The position numbers and the translations under genes are program-made. The notes beneath the pieces are model-generated. The model had not been told where the DNA came from. It worked only from the letters and a program-made list of their open reading frames with translations, and ran no database searches. From Allomuricauda sp. F6463D (GTDB taxonomy: Bacteria; Bacteroidota; Bacteroidia; Flavobacteriales; Flavobacteriaceae): 64,000 nt of DNA. This document shows, piece by piece, positions 25,079-33,982 of this stretch. The DNA lies in contig NZ_JALKAN010000002.1 in assembly GCF_023015965.1 (NCBI RefSeq), positions 434,001-498,000 of the forward strand, in the 5' to 3' direction. Each line of letters starts with the position of its first letter. The stretch's first letter is position 1.

Positions 25079-26173
25079 TTAAAAAACCAAACAAACAGGA
25101 TTCGGAAGATCCGCTTCGCTTAAAAATGTAAGGGTTCCATTTTCTACATCTCTTTTAAAAACTGAAATGTTGCTGCTTTTCTGGTTTGCCACCAATAAAA
25201 ATTCACCTGTTGGGTCCATAGTGAAATTTCGGGGCCAATCTCCATGTACGGACTCCCTGCCAACCAGTTCCAATTTTCCTGAAATTGCATCCACAGCAAA
25301 AATCACAATGGTGTTCTCCCCACGGTTGGAACCATACAAAAACTTGCCGTCCGTTGACAAATGAAGGTCTGCACAGGAATTTTTTCCTTGATATGTACTA
25401 TCTAAAGTCGGAACTACTTGTGTTTCTAAATAATTACCATTTTCATCCTTTTCAAAAACCGAAACAGTACTATTCAGTTCATTGATCACATATAGCATTT
25501 TTCTATTATTACCAAAGGTAAAATGGCGAGGCCCTGCCCCATCTTCAAAAGCTATGGTAGCTTGTTGGGCAGGCACAAACTTGTCCGCCTTTAAATTGTA
25601 TCTTTTAACGGCGTCAAGTCCTAAATTAGTGACCATCAACCCATCGGTATTGAATTGGGCCATGTGGGCATGTGAGGTTTTTACAGTATCCAAAGCATTA
25701 TGGTCAATTATCTGTGGGTCATCAGCCAAAGCACCATCATCCACTAATGAAAATATGGAGAAATTACCTCCCGAATAGTTGGCTGCTGCCAAATAGCCAG
25801 TACCAGAAAGTGAGACGTGGCATGGATTGACACCTTGCGTTCCTTTACTGTTTAGGAGCTCCAAAACATCCCCTTTCAATCGAAAGGAAGAAACACCACC
25901 GCCCAAACTATCAAAATCAGCTGTTTCTTGGACTGCGTAGAGATTCTTTTTGTCTTCCGAAATGGCTAAATAGGATGGATTGGTGATTTTAGCCGCCAGT
26001 TTTTGACTGGACAATTCTCCAGTATTGGCATCAAAAGTGTAGGTATAAATACCTTCGCTATCTCCATTGGTATAGGTTCCAACAAATAGGGTGTACATGG
26101 GTTTTTCTTCGGGTTTTTCAGCACAGGCAATTACCAAAACTGCAATAAGTCCTGCTAGAATAGCTTTTTTCAT
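25079..26173 (-). CDS. Lactonase-family beta-propeller lipoprotein (Pgl-like)
   Basis: This 364-residue protein has a lipoprotein signal (MKKAILAGLIAVLVIAC, lipidated Cys17) and then the seven-bladed propeller of the 6-phosphogluconolactonase/muconate cycloisomerase-like family. Landmarks are LFVGTYTNGDSEGIYTY, NPSYLAISEDKKNLYAV, GVNPCHVSLS, GPRHFTFGNN, LHLSTDGKFLYGSNRGENTI, and WPRNFTMDPTGEFLLVANQ. The lipid anchor places it at the periplasmic face of a membrane, so it is unlikely to serve the cytosolic pentose phosphate pathway directly; a role in hydrolysing extracytoplasmic sugar lactones would fit the exported Gfo/Idh/MocA oxidoreductases in the same window, but that link is speculative. 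Confidence 0.85.
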   Translation of the reverse strand: MKKAILAGLIAVLVIACAEKPEEKPMYTLFVGTYTNGDSEGIYTYTFDANTGELSSQKLAAKITNPSYLAISEDKKNLYAVQETADFDSLGGGVSSFRLKGDVLELLNSKGTQGVNPCHVSLSGTGYLAAANYSGGNFSIFSLVDDGALADDPQIIDHNALDTVKTSHAHMAQFNTDGLMVTNLGLDAVKRYNLKADKFVPAQQATIAFEDGAGPRHFTFGNNRKMLYVINELNSTVSVFEKDENGNYLETQVVPTLDSTYQGKNSCADLHLSTDGKFLYGSNRGENTIVIFAVDAISGKLELVGRESVHGDWPRNFTMDPTGEFLLVANQKSSNISVFKRDVENGTLTFLSEADLPNPVCLVF

Positions 26174-26226
26174 GAATATTTAATTATTGCTTCCAAAGTA
26201 ATCATTCTAGATGAAAAAATCGATAC

Positions 26227-27603
26227 TTAGGATAAGTCGGATTTGATTTCCCTGTGTAGAAAAATACCAGTTACGATAGTGGCAAGTATATCGGCAGTAC
26301 AAAAAGAGAGCCATACCCCTATTTCTCCCATTTTATTAGGCAAAATCAAAATCAAAGGAATAAAAAAGAACCCTTGTCGCGTTAAGGTCAACAACAGGGC
26401 AGGAATAGCTTTTCCTATTGCCTGAAAATAAGCGGCACCTATTAATTGTATGGCAATGATTGGAGTTGCGGCGAAAACCAGTCGCATGGCCAAGGGCATG
26501 TGTTGGAGCACAAAGTTGTTGGTTTCAATTTCTTCGGCTGATAATTCGGGCCGACTACTCAAAAACAAAGAGGCGATTTCGGCTGGAAAAACCATAAGCA
26601 CCACAAAAACCAAAGACGCAATCAAGGCTGCATATTTGATTGCCGTATAGATGGATTCCTTGACACGATCATACTTTACTGCACCATAATTGTACCCAGC
26701 TATCGGCAAGAATCCTTGGGTTACACCAAAAACAGGGAACAGGGCAAACATTAACATTCTAGCAATAATCGCATATACTGCCACCATGGCCTCACCACCC
26801 AAATTGAACAATATATTGTTCATTAATAAATACGTAATACTTGTTACAGCCTGCCTTGCCAAGGTCACAAAACCCAATGAACCTATTTCACGTAGTATTG
26901 GGCGATCTAGTCCAAAATGGGATATATCAATTTTCAACTCCGAGTTATTCGAAAGGAAAAAATAGAGCACGTACAAAAAGCAAAGCAAATAACCTATCGT
27001 GGTTGCCCAAGCTGCTCCGTGCATTCCCCAGTCAAAAACATAAATGAAAACATAGTCCATAAGCAGGTTCCCAATGGATGGAATAATCATGGCCACCATG
27101 GCGAACCGTGGCTTTCCCTCGGCTCTTATTACGGTGTTTCCCATCATACAAAGTGCCAAAAAAGGAACCCCATATAAAATAATGGTGTAGTAAATCTTTG
27201 CAGGGTCGAAAATGGAACCTTTACCGCCAAATGCAGGAATCAATATGTCCACATAATAAAGACCAAGTGCCACCATGGTTATAGTGACCAACAACGTCAA
27301 CGTAATTTGGTTACCGAACGTTTTAAGTGCCTTTTTCTTATTATTGGCACCAAGTGCCCGGGATATTATACTAGATCCTCCTATGCCAATGGCCATTCCC
27401 AAGGCGGCAATAAAAAAGGAAACCGGCAGTACCACATTGATGGCTGCAATGGCAATGGAACCTATCCAATTTCCAACAAAGATGGAATCGACAAGCACGT
27501 TCAAGGACATCACCAATATACCTATAGAAGCGGGTACGGCCTGTTTGATCAATAATTTTCCTATGGGTTCTTCCCCGAGATCATTGGAGGTTATTTTGGC
27601 CAT
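26227..27603 (-). CDS. MATE-family multidrug/Na+ antiporter
   Basis: This 458-residue polytopic inner-membrane protein has about twelve hydrophobic segments arranged in two similar halves, as in the MATE family. It begins EPIGKLLIKQAVPASIGILVMSLNVLVDSIFVGNWIG, which contains the typical first helix and the VDSIFVG turn. The second half shows GFLPIAGYNYGAVKYDRVKE, the conserved GYNYGA motif of MATE/DinF proteins. Family members export cationic drugs or metabolites using Na+ or H+ gradients; the substrate is unknown. It is transcribed toward the lactonase gene (53-base gap) and diverges from nothing, the ferrochelatase gene lying upstream on the same strand. Confidence 0.9.
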   Translation of the reverse strand: MAKITSNDLGEEPIGKLLIKQAVPASIGILVMSLNVLVDSIFVGNWIGSIAIAAINVVLPVSFFIAALGMAIGIGGSSIISRALGANNKKKALKTFGNQITLTLLVTITMVALGLYYVDILIPAFGGKGSIFDPAKIYYTIILYGVPFLALCMMGNTVIRAEGKPRFAMVAMIIPSIGNLLMDYVFIYVFDWGMHGAAWATTIGYLLCFLYVLYFFLSNNSELKIDISHFGLDRPILREIGSLGFVTLARQAVTSITYLLMNNILFNLGGEAMVAVYAIIARMLMFALFPVFGVTQGFLPIAGYNYGAVKYDRVKESIYTAIKYAALIASLVFVVLMVFPAEIASLFLSSRPELSAEEIETNNFVLQHMPLAMRLVFAATPIIAIQLIGAAYFQAIGKAIPALLLTLTRQGFFFIPLILILPNKMGEIGVWLSFCTADILATIVTGIFLHREIKSDLS

Positions 27604-27637
27604 TCCGGAAATAAAATTTAAAAGTAATTGTGCTGTT

Positions 27638-27645
27638 CAAATCTA
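27638..27645 (-). promoter_or_regulatory. Candidate -7 element for the MATE gene
   Basis: Minus-strand TAGATTTG matches TAnnTTTG, 34 bases upstream of the ATG at 27603, in the short gap after the ferrochelatase gene. No -33 TTG at 19-21 bases. Confidence 0.35.
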
Positions 27646-27694
27646 CAATACGCATACCAATCTACCTTCATTCAACGCTGGCAATTGGCAATCT

Positions 27695-28741
27695 TTAACT
27701 AATATTGTATTCGGGCAAAACATCCTTTTCCGCCCATTCATTTACCCATTTGGCCATAAGTTCGGCCCAATCTTCACGATCGTTCAAACATGGAATATGG
27801 ATGTAATCTCCACCTCCTGCTTCTTGGAATTGTTCTTTGCCTTCCATGGCAATTTCTTCGAGGGTTTCCAAACAATCACTAACAAATGCCGGAGTAATCA
27901 CGGCCAAGTTTTTTATGCCCTCTTTGGGAAAGCGTTCAAACTCCTTATCTGTGAAGGGCTGTAACCATGGGTCGCTGCCCAATCTGGATTGGAAAGAGGA
28001 ACTCACTTTATCCTCGGGCAGATCAAGTTGTTTTTTAATTAGTTCCGTTGTATCATAACATTGGTGTCTATAACAGGTATGGTGGGCAACCGAATTGGTG
28101 CTGCAGCATTCCTTGTTCAATTGGCAATGGAACTTGGTAGGATCGGATTTTTTAATGTGTCGTTCTGGAATCCCGTGATAAGAGAAAAGAATATGGTCAT
28201 AATCAAAACCCTTTAGACCTTCGGCTATACTCTTTGATAATATTGAGATGTAATCCGGATTACTGTAAAACGCGGGTAAGGTGGTCAAGCGCATTTCCGG
28301 AAAATGTTCTGTTTGCTCTTCCATGGCCTTCACAACTACAGTTTCGTAGGATGACATGGCGTAGTGCGGGTACAAGGGAACCAAAAACACCTCATCAACC
28401 CCTTTGGCTTTTAATTCCTGTAATCCTTCTTTTATGGACATGGAGCCATATCGCATACCCAAAGCCACTGGTAAATCCGTATGCTTTTGCACTTTTTCTG
28501 CAAATCTTTCGGAGATAATTATCAAAGGGGATCCCTCTTCCCACCAAATTTTGGAATAGGCCTCTGCAGATTGCTTGGGCCGAGTATTTAAAATGATTCC
28601 GCGAACTACGATGTTTCTGAGTATCGGGTTTACATCGATGACACGTTCGTCCATTAAAAACTCATCCAAATACGGTTTCACATCTTTCGCAGTAGGGCTA
28701 TTGGGAGACCCCAAATTGACCAATAAAACTCCTTTTTTCAC
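27695..28741 (-). CDS. hemH: Ferrochelatase
   Basis: This 348-residue enzyme inserts Fe2+ into protoporphyrin IX, the last step of heme synthesis. Start is set at the GTG at 28741 because it gives the family N-terminus VKKGVLLVNLGSP and has GGAG just upstream; no ATG is available and the frame extends only to a GTG at 28774. Catalytic His189 (SYHGIPERH) and Glu292 (TPAFVSDCLETLEEI) are present. Between them is a Cys-rich segment with Cys206, Cys212, Cys213, Cys223 and Cys228, which could hold the [2Fe-2S] cluster known in some bacterial ferrochelatases. It lies ~3 kb from the heme operon, on the opposite strand. Confidence 0.93.
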   Translation of the reverse strand: MKKGVLLVNLGSPNSPTAKDVKPYLDEFLMDERVIDVNPILRNIVVRGIILNTRPKQSAEAYSKIWWEEGSPLIIISERFAEKVQKHTDLPVALGMRYGSMSIKEGLQELKAKGVDEVFLVPLYPHYAMSSYETVVVKAMEEQTEHFPEMRLTTLPAFYSNPDYISILSKSIAEGLKGFDYDHILFSYHGIPERHIKKSDPTKFHCQLNKECCSTNSVAHHTCYRHQCYDTTELIKKQLDLPEDKVSSSFQSRLGSDPWLQPFTDKEFERFPKEGIKNLAVITPAFVSDCLETLEEIAMEGKEQFQEAGGGDYIHIPCLNDREDWAELMAKWVNEWAEKDVLPEYNIS

Positions 28742-29104
28742 AACTCTCCAATTTAAGCCGCTAAAATACAACACGGGACGGACTTGACCTTTTTCCCATC
28801 CAAATACTTTCTTATGGTAAAATAATGATTATCGATTTTGTTTAAGCTTTCCGCCCATGGTAGACTTTTCTAGCTATTTTTGTTGAAATGGGGTCTACCT
28901 ATGACATGGTATCCCAAGAATCCCTCATTTAGTTGACATAGGCCTTCTCGTTTTTGTTGTACTGTGTTCAATTACTTCGGCACTCATGAAAGGTTTGGGA
29001 TTTTAGAGTCCACTTGAAAGAGGAATTTATAGTTCATTCAAAAATAATATCTAGAAATTATTACAAAAACCACTAGGTTGACCGTTGAACAAAAAATATA
29101 AGCA
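28742..29104. other. Intergenic region without recognisable gene
   Basis: These 363 bases separate the divergent ferrochelatase and DUF1460 genes and must contain both promoters. I found no open frame worth reporting, no TAnnTTTG with a matching TTG, no terminator-like hairpin and no RNA gene. Confidence 0.6.
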
Positions 29105-29959
29105 ATGATGAAGTATAAATTGTCCGCTCTATTTTTGATGTTGGGAACTTTTATATACGCCCAGCAGATTACTTGCTCCCCGAAGGACAAGTCGCTTTTT
29201 GAAATTAAAATCTCCGATTTGGAGAAAACAAAAGCCTCCAATTTGGGAGACACCATTGTTTTGGTAGGTCAATCTTTTTTGGGGACACCTTATGTTGAAA
29301 AAACGTTGGAGATAGGAGACACCGAAACCCTTGTGGTGAACTTTGGGGGACTGGACTGCACAACCTTTGTTGAAAATGTATTGGCATTTGGATTGATGCT
29401 CAAAAATCAACAAAGAGATTTTGAAAATTTCACCAATAATTTAGAGACCGTTCGGTATAGGAATGGGTCTTTGAACGGTTACCCCTCTCGATTACATTAT
29501 TTTACCGAATGGATTAGGAACAATGAACAAAAAGGTTTGATAAAAGAGATAACGTCAGAATTGGGAGGTGTGGAAATTACCAAACCCATCAATTTTATGG
29601 GAACACATCGTAATTTGTATCCATTTTTGGCAAGCGATGAAAACTTTGAAGCCATGTTGGCAGTGGAAAAAGAAATTGCCAAAGAAGAACTTTGTTATTT
29701 ACCAAAAGATCAAATTAAAAGCAAAGAACATCTGATTAAATCAGGTGACATTCTAGCTTTGGCGACTTCGATAAAGGGGTTGGATGTGACCCACACAGGT
29801 ATAGCAATCCACCAACCCGATGGCAGGTTACACTTGTTGCACGCCTCGAGCAAAAATGGTGAAGTGGAAATTTCTGAACTACCTTTGGCCGATTATCTCA
29901 AAAACATCAAAAGCAACATTGGGATTATCGTGGCAAGGCCTATTTTACTTCCTTTTTAG
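29105..29959 (+). CDS. DUF1460-domain secreted amidase-like protein
   Basis: This 284-residue protein has a signal peptide ending FIYAQQ near residue 20. The DUF1460 domain is related to NlpC/P60 cysteine peptidases: the likely nucleophile is Cys85 in GGLDCTTFVENVLAFG, and the likely His is in THTGIAIH about 245. Segments SRLHYFTEWI and NFMGTHRNLYPFL are typical of the family. Characterised relatives act as N-acetylmuramoyl-L-alanine amidases on peptidoglycan fragments in the periplasm. Two ATG codons in tandem (29105, 29108) are equally possible starts. Its 3' end overlaps the convergent ThuA gene by 15 bases. Confidence 0.85.
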   Translation: MMKYKLSALFLMLGTFIYAQQITCSPKDKSLFEIKISDLEKTKASNLGDTIVLVGQSFLGTPYVEKTLEIGDTETLVVNFGGLDCTTFVENVLAFGLMLKNQQRDFENFTNNLETVRYRNGSLNGYPSRLHYFTEWIRNNEQKGLIKEITSELGGVEITKPINFMGTHRNLYPFLASDENFEAMLAVEKEIAKEELCYLPKDQIKSKEHLIKSGDILALATSIKGLDVTHTGIAIHQPDGRLHLLHASSKNGEVEISELPLADYLKNIKSNIGIIVARPILLPF

Positions 29960-30703
29960 GCACCACTCAATTGCTCCTAAAAGATGTTGGCGAAAATCTG
30001 GCTCATCAAATGAAGCATCCGTATGGCCGCCACCTGTATAAAAAGCTCTTCCTCCATCAAACTCATGATACCATGCTATGGGATGGTTAGTACCGTTGGT
30101 TCCCCCTTTGTAACTACTCTCGTCCAAATTGAGCACAATATTGATGTTAGGGCTTAAGTCCTTATAGTTGTACCACTCATCTGTCCTTGTCCACGAATCC
30201 TGTAAATGTTCTGTCGATGGATGGTCTTTGCTTACCACATCAATTTTTGCCCTTCTAACATTGGGGTCACTGGGATGACTGTCAAAATAGGCGCCCACCA
30301 ATTGTCCATACCAGTCCCAATCATATTCTGTGTCGGTCGCGGCATGGATTCCCAAGAAAGCACCACCTCCTTTGATATAAGATTCAAAAGCACGTTGCTG
30401 TGCATCGTCCAACACATCCATTGTCGTGTTTAAAAAAACCACGAGTTTATAATTGTTCAGGTTTTGAACATTAAAATCATTCCCAGAATCCGTTTGCAAT
30501 GCAATAAAACCATTTTGACGACCAAGCTCTCTTAAGGTTTGTGCGCCTTTTTCTATGGATTTATGTCTATATCCATCGGTTTTGGTATAGACCATTACCA
30601 ATTCCGGCATTTTTACTGCTGCTTTACCGGATACTGTATCGTTTTGTGCAAAAAACTGTAATACACTAAAGCAGGCAACAACGGATAATACGATATTTTT
30701 CAT
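29945..30703 (-). CDS. ThuA-like domain secreted protein
   Basis: From the ATG at 30703 this 252-residue protein starts with the signal peptide MKNIVLSVVACFSVLQFFAQ. An earlier ATG at 30721 adds six residues and overlaps the AraC gene. The ThuA domain shows LVMVYTKTDGYRHKSIEKG, LNTTMDVLDDAQQRAFESYI, GIHAATDTEYDWDWYGQL, and the C-terminal HEFDGGRAFYTGGGHTDASF. ThuA-like proteins have a class-I glutamine-amidotransferase-like fold and often accompany Gfo/Idh/MocA oxidoreductases and sugar degradation; the reaction is unknown. It follows the AraC regulator gene by 10 bases, so the two are co-transcribed. The 3' end overlaps the DUF1460 gene. Confidence 0.85.
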   Translation of the reverse strand: MKNIVLSVVACFSVLQFFAQNDTVSGKAAVKMPELVMVYTKTDGYRHKSIEKGAQTLRELGRQNGFIALQTDSGNDFNVQNLNNYKLVVFLNTTMDVLDDAQQRAFESYIKGGGAFLGIHAATDTEYDWDWYGQLVGAYFDSHPSDPNVRRAKIDVVSKDHPSTEHLQDSWTRTDEWYNYKDLSPNINIVLNLDESSYKGGTNGTNHPIAWYHEFDGGRAFYTGGGHTDASFDEPDFRQHLLGAIEWCLKRK

Positions 30704-30713
30704 TTTATACTTT

Positions 30714-31604
30714 TTATGCATTTGAAGTTAAGTACTTTTTTGGAGTAGTCCCAAACTTCTTTTTAAATGACGCAATAAAATGGCTCGCGGTACTGTACCC
30801 TACTTTTAAGCCTACCTCGTTTACATTGTGTTTGCCAGTTTCCAACATTTTACGGGCGTATTCCATTTTATAATCGAACAAAAAGCCAAATACGGAATCA
30901 CCATAGATCTGCTTAAATCCTTCTTTTAATTTTTTTAGGCTCAACCCAACTTCTTGGGAAAGCTCGGCCAAGGTAGGTGGTTCGGCCATACGGGAAATCA
31001 TAATCTCTTTGGCCATTCGAATTCTTCGCACATTGTCCTCATCTGCCAAGTAAGGGCATTGCTCCAGATCGGCATCCTCAGTTTTGTTGAAATAAAGGGA
31101 AATCAGTTCATATACTTTTCCTTTTAAATATAGTTTCTTGATGGATGGATGAAGGTTAAAATTCATTAATTGACTCAATACCACAGCTGTTGCTGGGGAG
31201 ACCATTTCCTGCGAATAATATTTCTTTTCCTTGTTCTCATCACTCAAGAATGGTATGTAGTCCGCTTCGTTGGAAAAGAGAGAATGAAATGTTCTAATGG
31301 TCATAACAACAGAAAGCAGCCACGAATTGGGAGAAACGACTAGGTCTAAAGGCAAATCCTTTTGAGTATTATATAGGAGTAAGGAATTTTCCTCGTTCAC
31401 CTCCAGATAATAATTGCCTTCGTTAAAATTAAACTTTGACTTTCCTTTTAAACAAAAATGAAACTGGATGTAAGAACTATCAATGTCCCGCTCTATAAGT
31501 TTGGGTTCTTGACTGTCATTCTGTATTTTAAGAATATAAATTCCGTTTTCCACCAAAGTTTCATCATACGAACCTCTAGCGATGTTTTTTATGTTATTTT
31601 TCAA
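30714..31604 (-). CDS. AraC-family transcriptional regulator
   Basis: This 296-residue DNA-binding protein has an N-terminal ~180-residue sensor part with cupin-like strands and a C-terminal AraC domain with two helix-turn-helix motifs: TLAELSQEVGLSLKKLKEGF (HTH1) and HNVNEVGLKVGYSTASHFIASFKKKFGTTPKKYL region (HTH2, from ~260). Such regulators bind small ligands and activate nearby promoters. It is divergent from hemA with ~200 bases between the starts and co-directional with ThuA, so it could control the heme operon, ThuA, itself, or several of these. A perfect 12-base palindrome near its own predicted transcription start is a candidate operator. The ligand is unknown. Confidence 0.9.
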   Translation of the reverse strand: MKNNIKNIARGSYDETLVENGIYILKIQNDSQEPKLIERDIDSSYIQFHFCLKGKSKFNFNEGNYYLEVNEENSLLLYNTQKDLPLDLVVSPNSWLLSVVMTIRTFHSLFSNEADYIPFLSDENKEKKYYSQEMVSPATAVVLSQLMNFNLHPSIKKLYLKGKVYELISLYFNKTEDADLEQCPYLADEDNVRRIRMAKEIMISRMAEPPTLAELSQEVGLSLKKLKEGFKQIYGDSVFGFLFDYKMEYARKMLETGKHNVNEVGLKVGYSTASHFIASFKKKFGTTPKKYLTSNA

Positions 31605-31646
31605 TTTGATTTACCGTTTTTATTAATTTAGAATGTCTCTAAATTG

Positions 31647-31658
31647 AGATGTACATCT
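31647..31658. promoter_or_regulatory. Candidate operator palindrome in the AraC-hemA intergenic region
   Basis: AGATGTACATCT is a perfect 12-base palindrome. It lies just downstream of the -7-like element for the AraC gene, near its expected transcription start, and 11 bases before it (31636-31649) is a second imperfect dyad TCTC-taaatt-GAGA. Binding by the AraC protein is inferred from position only. Confidence 0.35.
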
Positions 31659-31659
31659 T

Positions 31660-31667
31660 CAAATTTA
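31660..31667 (-). promoter_or_regulatory. Candidate -7 element for the AraC gene
   Basis: Minus-strand TAAATTTG matches TAnnTTTG, 56 bases upstream of the ATG at 31604. A TTG is found 23 bases further upstream (31691-31693), slightly longer than the usual spacing. Confidence 0.4.
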
Positions 31668-31757
31668 TCAATAAAATCAATACAATACATCAATCTCATA
31701 ATAAATATTATCTAAAATAAATGGCTTGGATAATTATAGTTCCGCTAGCGTTATTTT

Positions 31758-31782
31758 TTGACATACAACCCTGTTATTTTTG
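31758..31782 (+). promoter_or_regulatory. Candidate promoter of the heme operon
   Basis: TTGAC at 31758-31762 is followed by TATTTTTG at 31775-31782, matching the Bacteroidetes -33 TTG and -7 TAnnTTTG. The spacer is 14 bases, shorter than the usual ~19. The ATG of hemA at 31803 is 20 bases further on. That the -33 triplet coincides with the first possible TTG start codon of the frame argues for the ATG at 31803. Confidence 0.45.
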
Positions 31783-31802
31783 TACTGCGATTTATATCCT
31801 TT

Positions 31803-33059
31803 ATGAGGAACTACCATATTTCAAAACACAATTCCTTCTACGCCATTGGGTTGAGTTATAAGAAGGCGGATGCAGAGGTGAGAGGAAAGTTCAGTCTGGA
31901 TGTTCCTTCCATTGATCATATCTTGGGCAAGGCCAAAGAAATTGGTGTTGATGGTCTTTTGGCAATATCTACGTGCAACAGGACTGAGCTTTATGGTTTT
32001 GCACAGCATCCTTATCAACTCATCAAACTACTTTGCGATCAAACCAACGGCACGGTCGAAGAATTCCAAGAGGTGGCTTACGTATACAAAAACCACGATG
32101 CCATATCGCATATGTTCAAAGTAGGTACCGGTCTTGACAGTCAAATTTTAGGAGATTTTGAAATCATCAGCCAGATAAAACAAGGTTTTTATCGTTCCAA
32201 AAAGCTTGAGATGGCCAATCCGTTTTTGGAGCGCTTATGCAATTCGGTGATTCAGGCTAGCAAGCGTATTAAAAACGAAACGGAATTGTCTTCCGGAGCC
32301 ACATCGGTGGCATTTGCTTCAGTAAAATATATTTTGGACAATGTAGAAGACATTTCCAGCAAGAACATTTTATTGTTTGGAACGGGAAAAATAGGAAGAA
32401 ATACCTGCAAAAATTTGGTGAAACACTCCAATAATTCCCATATTACCTTGATAAACAGAACGCGGGAAAAAGCAGAAGATATTGCGGACAAGTTCCAGTT
32501 GACCGTTAAGGACTATGGCGATCTACAGACTGAAATACGAAAAGCCGATATTCTTGTTGTGGCTACCGGGGCACAACTACCCACCGTTTCCAAAGCTTTG
32601 ATTTATCCAAAAAAACCACTGTTGGTCCTTGATTTATCCGTTCCGAAAAACGTCTCGGACGATGTGAAAGACTTGAACAATGTAACCTTGGTGCATTTAG
32701 ATCAGTTATCCCAGATTACAGATGAGACTTTGACCAAAAGGAAAGAGTTTATTCCCAAAGCAGAAATTATTATTGATAAAGTAAAAAAGGATTTCCTAAA
32801 ATGGTTGGAAACCCGAAAATTTGCTCCAGTAATCAATGCATTGAAGGATAAGCTGAACACCATGAAGACAGAGGAAATTGATTTTCAAACTAAAAAGATT
32901 CAAGGGTTCGACCAAAATCAAGCAGAAATTATCTCGGATAGGATCATCCAAAAAATCACCAAACAATTTGCCAACCACCTTAAGAGCAACGAGATTGATA
33001 CTGAAGACAGTTTAGAACTTATACAAAAAGTCTTTCAGCTAGAACTACATTCCAAATGA
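31803..33059 (+). CDS. hemA: Glutamyl-tRNA reductase
   Basis: This 418-residue enzyme reduces glutamyl-tRNA(Glu) to glutamate-1-semialdehyde with NADPH, the first committed step of C5-pathway heme synthesis. The catalytic Cys58 is in LLAISTCNRTELYG, and the NADPH site is LLFGTGKIGRNTCKNL. A C-terminal dimerisation helix ends the protein. The ATG at 31803 is chosen over an upstream TTG at 31758 because the promoter-like signals fall between them and the family N-terminus begins here. It is the first gene of the heme operon; its TGA overlaps the ATG of hemC (ATGA). The partner aminotransferase gene hemL is not in the window. Confidence 0.95.
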   Translation: MRNYHISKHNSFYAIGLSYKKADAEVRGKFSLDVPSIDHILGKAKEIGVDGLLAISTCNRTELYGFAQHPYQLIKLLCDQTNGTVEEFQEVAYVYKNHDAISHMFKVGTGLDSQILGDFEIISQIKQGFYRSKKLEMANPFLERLCNSVIQASKRIKNETELSSGATSVAFASVKYILDNVEDISSKNILLFGTGKIGRNTCKNLVKHSNNSHITLINRTREKAEDIADKFQLTVKDYGDLQTEIRKADILVVATGAQLPTVSKALIYPKKPLLVLDLSVPKNVSDDVKDLNNVTLVHLDQLSQITDETLTKRKEFIPKAEIIIDKVKKDFLKWLETRKFAPVINALKDKLNTMKTEEIDFQTKKIQGFDQNQAEIISDRIIQKITKQFANHLKSNEIDTEDSLELIQKVFQLELHSK

Positions 33060-33982
33060 GCAAAATAATCCGCATTGGAACCCGCGACAGCGAACTGGCG
33101 CTGTGGCAAGCAACCACCGTACAAAAAAAGCTGGAAGCGTTAGGGTACGACACCATTTTGGTACCTACCAAATCTTTGGGAGATCAAGTATTGGACAAAC
33201 CTCTTTATGAACTTGGTATAACCGGGATCTTTACAAAAACTTTGGATGTTGCACTACTTAAAGGTGATATAGACATTGCTGTGCACTCCATGAAAGATGT
33301 TCCTACCCAACTGCCAATAGGAATTGTTCAGGTTGCCGTATTGGAACGGGCTATAAGCCGTGATATTTTGGTACACAAGGGTTCAGGGTTTTTGGATACA
33401 GACCAAGCTGCGACCATTGCAACAGGTAGCCTGCGTCGTAAAGCGCAATGGTTGAACAAATACCCTAACCACAACGTAGTGGATTTAAGGGGTAATGTAA
33501 ACACGAGACTCTTAAAGTTAATAGAAAATGATTGGCAAGGCGCCATTTTTGCCCAGGCAGGATTGGAGCGCATCAAACTACTGCCAAAAGATGCCATTCA
33601 ATTGGACTGGATGGTTCCCGCTCCCGCTCAAGGAGCCATGTTGGTCGTTACCAAGGAAGAAGATGAATTTACACAAGAGGCCGTGGCAAAACTCAATCAT
33701 TCTGAAACGGAAATATGCACCACCATCGAACGTGAATTTTTACGGACCTTGGAAGGTGGTTGTACCGCGCCTATCGGTGCTTTGGTTCAAATAAAAGACC
33801 AAACGGTTTATTTTGAGGGCGTTGTATTCTCTTTGGATGGAAAACAAAAAATAGACATCCAAAAAGAGATAAAACTTGCTGATTCCAAAGGATTGGGAAA
33901 AGCTTGTGCTTTAGAGGTGTTGCAAAAAGGAGGTGATAAATTGATGCAGGAAATACGGAATGAAAACAGTGCTGTCCACTAA
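33056..33982 (+). CDS. hemC: Hydroxymethylbilane synthase (porphobilinogen deaminase)
   Basis: This 308-residue cytosolic enzyme condenses four porphobilinogens into hydroxymethylbilane. It starts IIRIGTRDSELALWQA; the catalytic Asp81 is in HSMKDVP; the conserved arginines are in ATGSLRRKAQW and DLRGNVNTRL; and the dipyrromethane cofactor is attached to Cys236 in EGGCTAPIGA. Length is typical. It overlaps hemA by 4 bases and hemD by 23 bases, so translation of the three is coupled. Confidence 0.96.
   Translation: MSKIIRIGTRDSELALWQATTVQKKLEALGYDTILVPTKSLGDQVLDKPLYELGITGIFTKTLDVALLKGDIDIAVHSMKDVPTQLPIGIVQVAVLERAISRDILVHKGSGFLDTDQAATIATGSLRRKAQWLNKYPNHNVVDLRGNVNTRLLKLIENDWQGAIFAQAGLERIKLLPKDAIQLDWMVPAPAQGAMLVVTKEEDEFTQEAVAKLNHSETEICTTIEREFLRTLEGGCTAPIGALVQIKDQTVYFEGVVFSLDGKQKIDIQKEIKLADSKGLGKACALEVLQKGGDKLMQEIRNENSAVH

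Noticed and set aside
29038-29256. Minus-strand frame upstream of the DUF1460 gene
   Set aside because: It lies mostly on the opposite strand of the DUF1460 coding sequence and has no recognisable protein features.
31758-31802. TTG at 31758 as the hemA start
   Set aside because: The extra codons fall on the promoter-like TTG and TATTTTTG; the ATG at 31803 gives the conserved N-terminus.
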